Source of the DNA: an uncultured Terrimonas sp.
GTDB taxonomy: Bacteria; Bacteroidota; Bacteroidia; Chitinophagales; Chitinophagaceae
Reading direction: 5' to 3'
Assembly: GCA_946886925.1 (NCBI GenBank)
Contig: CAMPJQ010000073.1
Span: 1-9,160 of the forward strand
DNA: 9,160 bases
Below are positions 7,413-9,160 of the stretch, piece by piece. The translations under genes were made by a program, and so were the position numbers. Under the pieces are notes generated by a model. The model worked only from the letters and a program-made list of their open reading frames with translations, did not search any database and had not been told where the DNA came from. Every line of letters begins with the position of its first letter. Within the stretch, counting starts at the first letter, position 1.

Positions 7413-8588
7413 TTGCCATATTATAAAACATCATCAAATAAGTTAAAATTGAAATTTATATATATTCCATTTCGGGCTTTGAATACTGAATCGTCTAATC
7501 TTTCTGATAACAAAGCTTCCGGATTATTTGCTCCCGGACTTCCCACTTTTAAAACGCCGAAGAAACTGGGGTATTATTTTCCGGCAGAATTTGCGCCGCA
7601 CAGCGCTACCTGGTTAAGCTGGCCGCATAAAGAGGCATCGTGGCCGGGAAAAATAAACAATATTTATCCGTATTATGCCCAATTTATCAAAGCAGTAAGT
7701 GAGGGAGAAAAAGTAAACATTAATGTAAATGACGAAGCCATGAAGTCGTTTGCTATTAACTGTCTTGAAGATGCTGCTGTTGATCTGGCCCAAATCAAAT
7801 TTTTCATTCACCCTACCAATGATGCATGGTGCAGAGATCACGGACCGGCATTTCTTATTAACCCAAAAGCGGAAAATAAAAAAGTAATCGTTGACTGGAA
7901 TTATAACGCATGGGGGAACAAATATCCTCCGTACAACCTGGATGATGTAATTCCAACTTTAATAGCCAATCAATACAATATTCCCGTATTTCATCCCGGC
8001 ATTGTGATGGAAGGGGGTTCAGTTGAATTTAACGGACAAGGAACGATCCTAACTTCTACTGCCTGCCTGCTGAACCCCAACCGCAATCCGCAACTGGATC
8101 AGCAGCAAATTGAAGACTATTTACGCCACTACTATGGGGTTGAACAAATTTTATGGGTAAGCGAGGGTATAGTAGGCGATGATACCGACGGGCATATTGA
8201 TGATACGGTGCGGTTTGTAAATGAAGACACGGTTCTTACCGTTGTGGAGGAAAATAAGTCGGACGAAAATTATTCACTTCTGCAAACCAACCTCAAAGAA
8301 TTAAAGCAAATGCGCCTGCTCAATGGCAAACAACTCAATATCATTGAATTGCCGATGCCTGATGCGGTTGTTTATGAAGATCAGCGTTTGCCCGCATCGT
8401 ATGCCAATTTTTACATAGCCAATTCTGCGGTTATTGTTCCAACTTACCGGTGCAGGCAGGATGACAAGGCGCTCCGGATTATACAGGAATGTTTTCCGGG
8501 CCGCAAAGCAGTGGGCATTGATTCTTCTGATATAATTTGGGGATTGGGAAGCTTTCATTGCCTTAGCCAGCAGGAGCCACTTGTGTAA
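7413..8588 (+). CDS. aguA: agmatine deiminase (agmatine iminohydrolase)
   Basis: Hydrolyses agmatine to N-carbamoylputrescine and ammonia, feeding AguB. It belongs to the Porphyromonas-type peptidyl-arginine deiminase family of guanidino-group modifying enzymes. Numbering from the TTG at 7413, motifs are GYYFPAEFAPHSATWLSWP (53-71), D142 in WCRDHGP, E200 in VMEGGSVEFNG, H261 in GDDTDGHIDDTVRF, and the nucleophile C383 in GSFHCLSQQEP, where the family usually reads G-G-G-N-I-H-C. The catalytic set is complete. The start is uncertain: after an in-frame TAA at 7401 there is no ATG or GTG before the conserved core at about residue 50. Candidates are TTG at 7413, TTG at 7449 (A-rich upstream) or TTG at 7479, giving an unusual N-terminal extension of about 25-50 residues. 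It follows aguB by 26 bp, so an aguBA operon supplying putrescine for polyamine synthesis is likely. No arginine decarboxylase is in view. Confidence 0.93.
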   Translation: MPYYKTSSNKLKLKFIYIPFRALNTESSNLSDNKASGLFAPGLPTFKTPKKLGYYFPAEFAPHSATWLSWPHKEASWPGKINNIYPYYAQFIKAVSEGEKVNINVNDEAMKSFAINCLEDAAVDLAQIKFFIHPTNDAWCRDHGPAFLINPKAENKKVIVDWNYNAWGNKYPPYNLDDVIPTLIANQYNIPVFHPGIVMEGGSVEFNGQGTILTSTACLLNPNRNPQLDQQQIEDYLRHYYGVEQILWVSEGIVGDDTDGHIDDTVRFVNEDTVLTVVEENKSDENYSLLQTNLKELKQMRLLNGKQLNIIELPMPDAVVYEDQRLPASYANFYIANSAVIVPTYRCRQDDKALRIIQECFPGRKAVGIDSSDIIWGLGSFHCLSQQEPLV

Positions 8589-8667
8589 GTTGCAGGATAG
8601 AGGGTACAAGTTACAGTGTACAAGGAAATTCCGTGGGCCCTGAAACCTGTAACCTGAAACTTGTATT
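8589..8667. repeat. heptamer-based imperfect palindrome after aguA
   Basis: Directly after the aguA stop the sequence reads in 7-base units: GTTGCAG, GATAGAG, GGTACAA, GTTACAG, TGTACAA (8589-8623). After a centre holding GGAAATTCC (8624-8632) and GGGCCC (8635-8640, its last base shared with the next unit), units follow in the opposite orientation: CTGAAAC, CTGTAAC, CTGAAAC, TTGTATT (8640-8667). Perfect pairings include TACAAGTT 8605-8612 with AACTTGTA 8658-8665, and alternatively GTTACAG 8610-8616 with CTGTAAC 8647-8653. It may act as a transcript-end hairpin for aguBA, or be a copy of a dispersed small palindromic element. No protein is encoded here. Confidence 0.6.
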
Positions 8668-8730
8668 CCGTTTTACCAAAACTTTAAGCACTAATCAGCC
8701 TCATTGACCGTTCATAAAAGGCATTGTTAG

Positions 8731-8738
8731 TAATTTCG
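8731..8738 (+). promoter_or_regulatory. possible -7-like element before the last gene
   Basis: TAATTTCG differs from the Bacteroidota -7 consensus TAnnTTTG at one base and lies 18 bp before the ATG at 8757. A TTG at 8704-8706 lies 24 bp upstream, slightly beyond the usual 17-23 bp spacing. Weak evidence, from inspection only. Confidence 0.3.
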
Positions 8739-8756
8739 CACGATACATTTTCCAGC

Positions 8757-9160
8757 ATGAAAAGCATATTTAGATACATTTTTTTATTGTGCATCAGCAG
8801 CCCATACTTTAGTGCTTTTACTCAAACAAGTAACAGCAGCTTTCTAACAGAAATGGCTTTGCGTGAAGATTCCATGAAGCAATATGCACATGATATTGTA
8901 AATGCACGGCAGCCGGCAGACCGGGTTAAAGCGGATAGTATTTTTACCCGGATGCTGGTTAGGGCTTTAAAAGAAAAGCATTCTTTTTCCTATCCCTTTG
9001 ATTCACTTCAAACCATATCCCGTCTATATGCGCCAGACAGCAGTTTTCGCATTTTCACCTGGCAGTTGGTAAGAGATGAAACAACATTCCGGCGGCATGG
9101 CGCTATACAAATGAATACCGCAGATGGTTCATTGTCATTGTATCCGCTTCTTGATAAAAC
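8757..9160 (+). CDS. exported protein of unknown function (3' end cut by window edge)
   Basis: The ATG at 8757 opens a frame that runs to the last base, giving 134 complete codons. The protein begins MKSIFRYIFLLCISSPYFSA followed by FTQTSNSS, a signal peptide with a likely cleavage site around residues 20-23, so the product is periplasmic or outer-membrane associated. The first cysteine (C12) lies inside the hydrophobic stretch without a clear lipobox. The mature part is mostly hydrophilic and probably helical at first (about residues 30-75), then reads YAPDSSFRIFTWQLVRDE and HGAIQMNTADGSLSLYPLL. It resembles conserved uncharacterised Bacteroidota proteins as far as I recall, but I cannot assign a function or a domain. 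It stands 168 bp after aguA, beyond the palindromic repeat, with its own possible promoter, so it is probably a separate transcription unit. Confidence 0.8.
   Translation, partial: MKSIFRYIFLLCISSPYFSAFTQTSNSSFLTEMALREDSMKQYAHDIVNARQPADRVKADSIFTRMLVRALKEKHSFSYPFDSLQTISRLYAPDSSFRIFTWQLVRDETTFRRHGAIQMNTADGSLSLYPLLDK

Noticed and set aside
7387..7570. Frameshift or pseudogene in aguA
   Set aside because: The frame from 7413 is continuous through all catalytic motifs and ends at a normal family C-terminus; only the start codon is irregular, so it is called intact.
8589..8667. CRISPR-like repeat array
   Set aside because: The units are 7 bases, in opposed orientations and without unique spacers, so this is a palindromic element, not CRISPR.

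Overview
The window looks like chromosomal DNA from a Bacteroidota bacterium, most likely the Chitinophagaceae or a close relative. The grounds are a secreted protein with a type IX secretion (T9SS) C-terminal sorting domain, no Shine-Dalgarno sequences before the genes, a Bacteroidota-type -7 promoter element (TAnnTTTG) before the aguB start, moderate-to-low GC with AT-rich gaps, and protein sequences typical of that phylum. The family placement is inference; no marker gene is present.

Layout. (1) Positions 1-4673, plus strand: a compact three-gene galactoside cluster made of a GH36 alpha-galactosidase (5' end cut by the window edge), a galactose mutarotase and a XylE-type sugar/H+ symporter, with gaps of 30 and 40 bp. 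The expected flow is: alpha-galactosides are hydrolysed, the released galactose is anomerised, and the free sugar enters through the symporter. No galactokinase, SusC/SusD pair or regulator is visible. (2) Positions 4699-6177, minus strand and convergent with the cluster: a secreted protein with two discoidin (F5/8 type C, CBM32-like) domains, a fibronectin-III-like linker and a T9SS tail. A GC-rich hairpin overlapping the symporter stop codon probably terminates this minus-strand gene. (3) Positions 6178-6510: an AT-rich divergent intergenic region with a -7 element for the next operon and short inverted repeats. (4) Positions 6511-8588, plus strand: aguB and aguA, the two-step agmatine-to-putrescine pathway, 26 bp apart. 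The aguA gene has no ATG or GTG before its conserved core, so it must use TTG or a rarer start. (5) Positions 8589-8667: a palindromic stretch built of heptamer units in opposite orientations directly after the aguA stop. (6) Positions 8757 to the end, plus strand: the first 134 codons of an exported protein of unknown function.

I do not see a convincing new system here. The metabolic genes are well-known families with their key residues in place. The points most worth a second look are the ATG-less aguA start, the heptamer palindrome, the non-enzymatic double-discoidin T9SS protein beside an alpha-galactosidase cluster, and an Asn in place of a substrate-gating Tyr in the symporter.
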